Of a stretch of 6,170 bases of DNA, positions 6,162 to 6,170 are shown piece by piece (positions within the stretch are counted from its first letter, which is position 1; every line of letters starts with the position of its first letter). Below the pieces are notes generated by a model. It was not told where the DNA came from. It saw only the letters and a list, made by a program, of their open reading frames with translations, and made no database searches. This DNA comes from Methanomicrobiaceae archaeon UBA436 (lineage in GTDB: Archaea > Halobacteriota > Methanomicrobia > Methanomicrobiales > Methanoculleaceae): positions 1,442 to 7,611 of the forward strand of contig DAFR01000038.1 of NCBI GenBank assembly GCA_002497965.1. The letters run 5' to 3'. The position numbers were made by a program, and so were the translations under genes.

Positions 6162-6170
6162 CTCCCCATA

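Noticed and set aside
1..6170. CRISPR array, tRNA/rRNA, insertion sequence or defence island
   Set aside because: No regularly spaced repeats, no cloverleaf or rRNA sequence, no transposase frame with terminal repeats, and no recognised defence protein were found on either strand.

Overview
The window looks like a chromosomal segment of a methanogenic archaeon, most likely Methanomicrobiales and possibly Methanoculleus-like. The signs are an archaeal family B DNA polymerase with a DLKSLYP motif A, an indolepyruvate:ferredoxin oxidoreductase pair, an archaeal Rsm22-type methyltransferase, TATA-like promoter elements and GC-rich coding sequence. The genus is inferred from general resemblance and was not tested by any search.

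Layout: (1) 1-1617, plus strand, the C-terminal 538 residues of a family B replicative DNA polymerase whose N-terminus lies upstream of the window. (2) 1644-2075, minus strand, a 143-residue protein of unknown function, convergent with the polymerase and only 26 bp from it. (3) 2076-2420, a 345-bp divergent intergenic region with no convincing gene. It holds a TATA-like element and several inverted repeats, including a cluster of TTCC/GGAA half-sites 50-100 bp before the next gene. (4) 2421-6093, plus strand, three genes overlapping by 4 bp at each junction: iorA (TPP domains plus a two-cluster ferredoxin domain), iorB (gamma-type subunit) and an Rsm22/METTL17-family SAM methyltransferase with candidate Fe-S cysteines. 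(5) 6094-6170, a short tail with a TATA-like element that probably serves a gene beyond the window.

IorA and IorB together form the enzyme that interconverts aryl pyruvates and aryl-acetyl-CoA using ferredoxin. In methanogens it can run in the reductive direction to make aromatic amino acids from aryl acids. The third gene belongs to a family tied to small-ribosomal-subunit assembly. Its tight overlap with iorB suggests one transcript and coupled translation, joining two otherwise unrelated Fe-S proteins.

No tRNA, rRNA, CRISPR array, insertion sequence or obvious mobile element was seen. I found no clearly new multi-gene system. The points most worth following are the ior-Rsm22 linkage, the Fe-S and barrel architecture of the Rsm22 protein, the unknown convergent gene, and the palindrome cluster before iorA.
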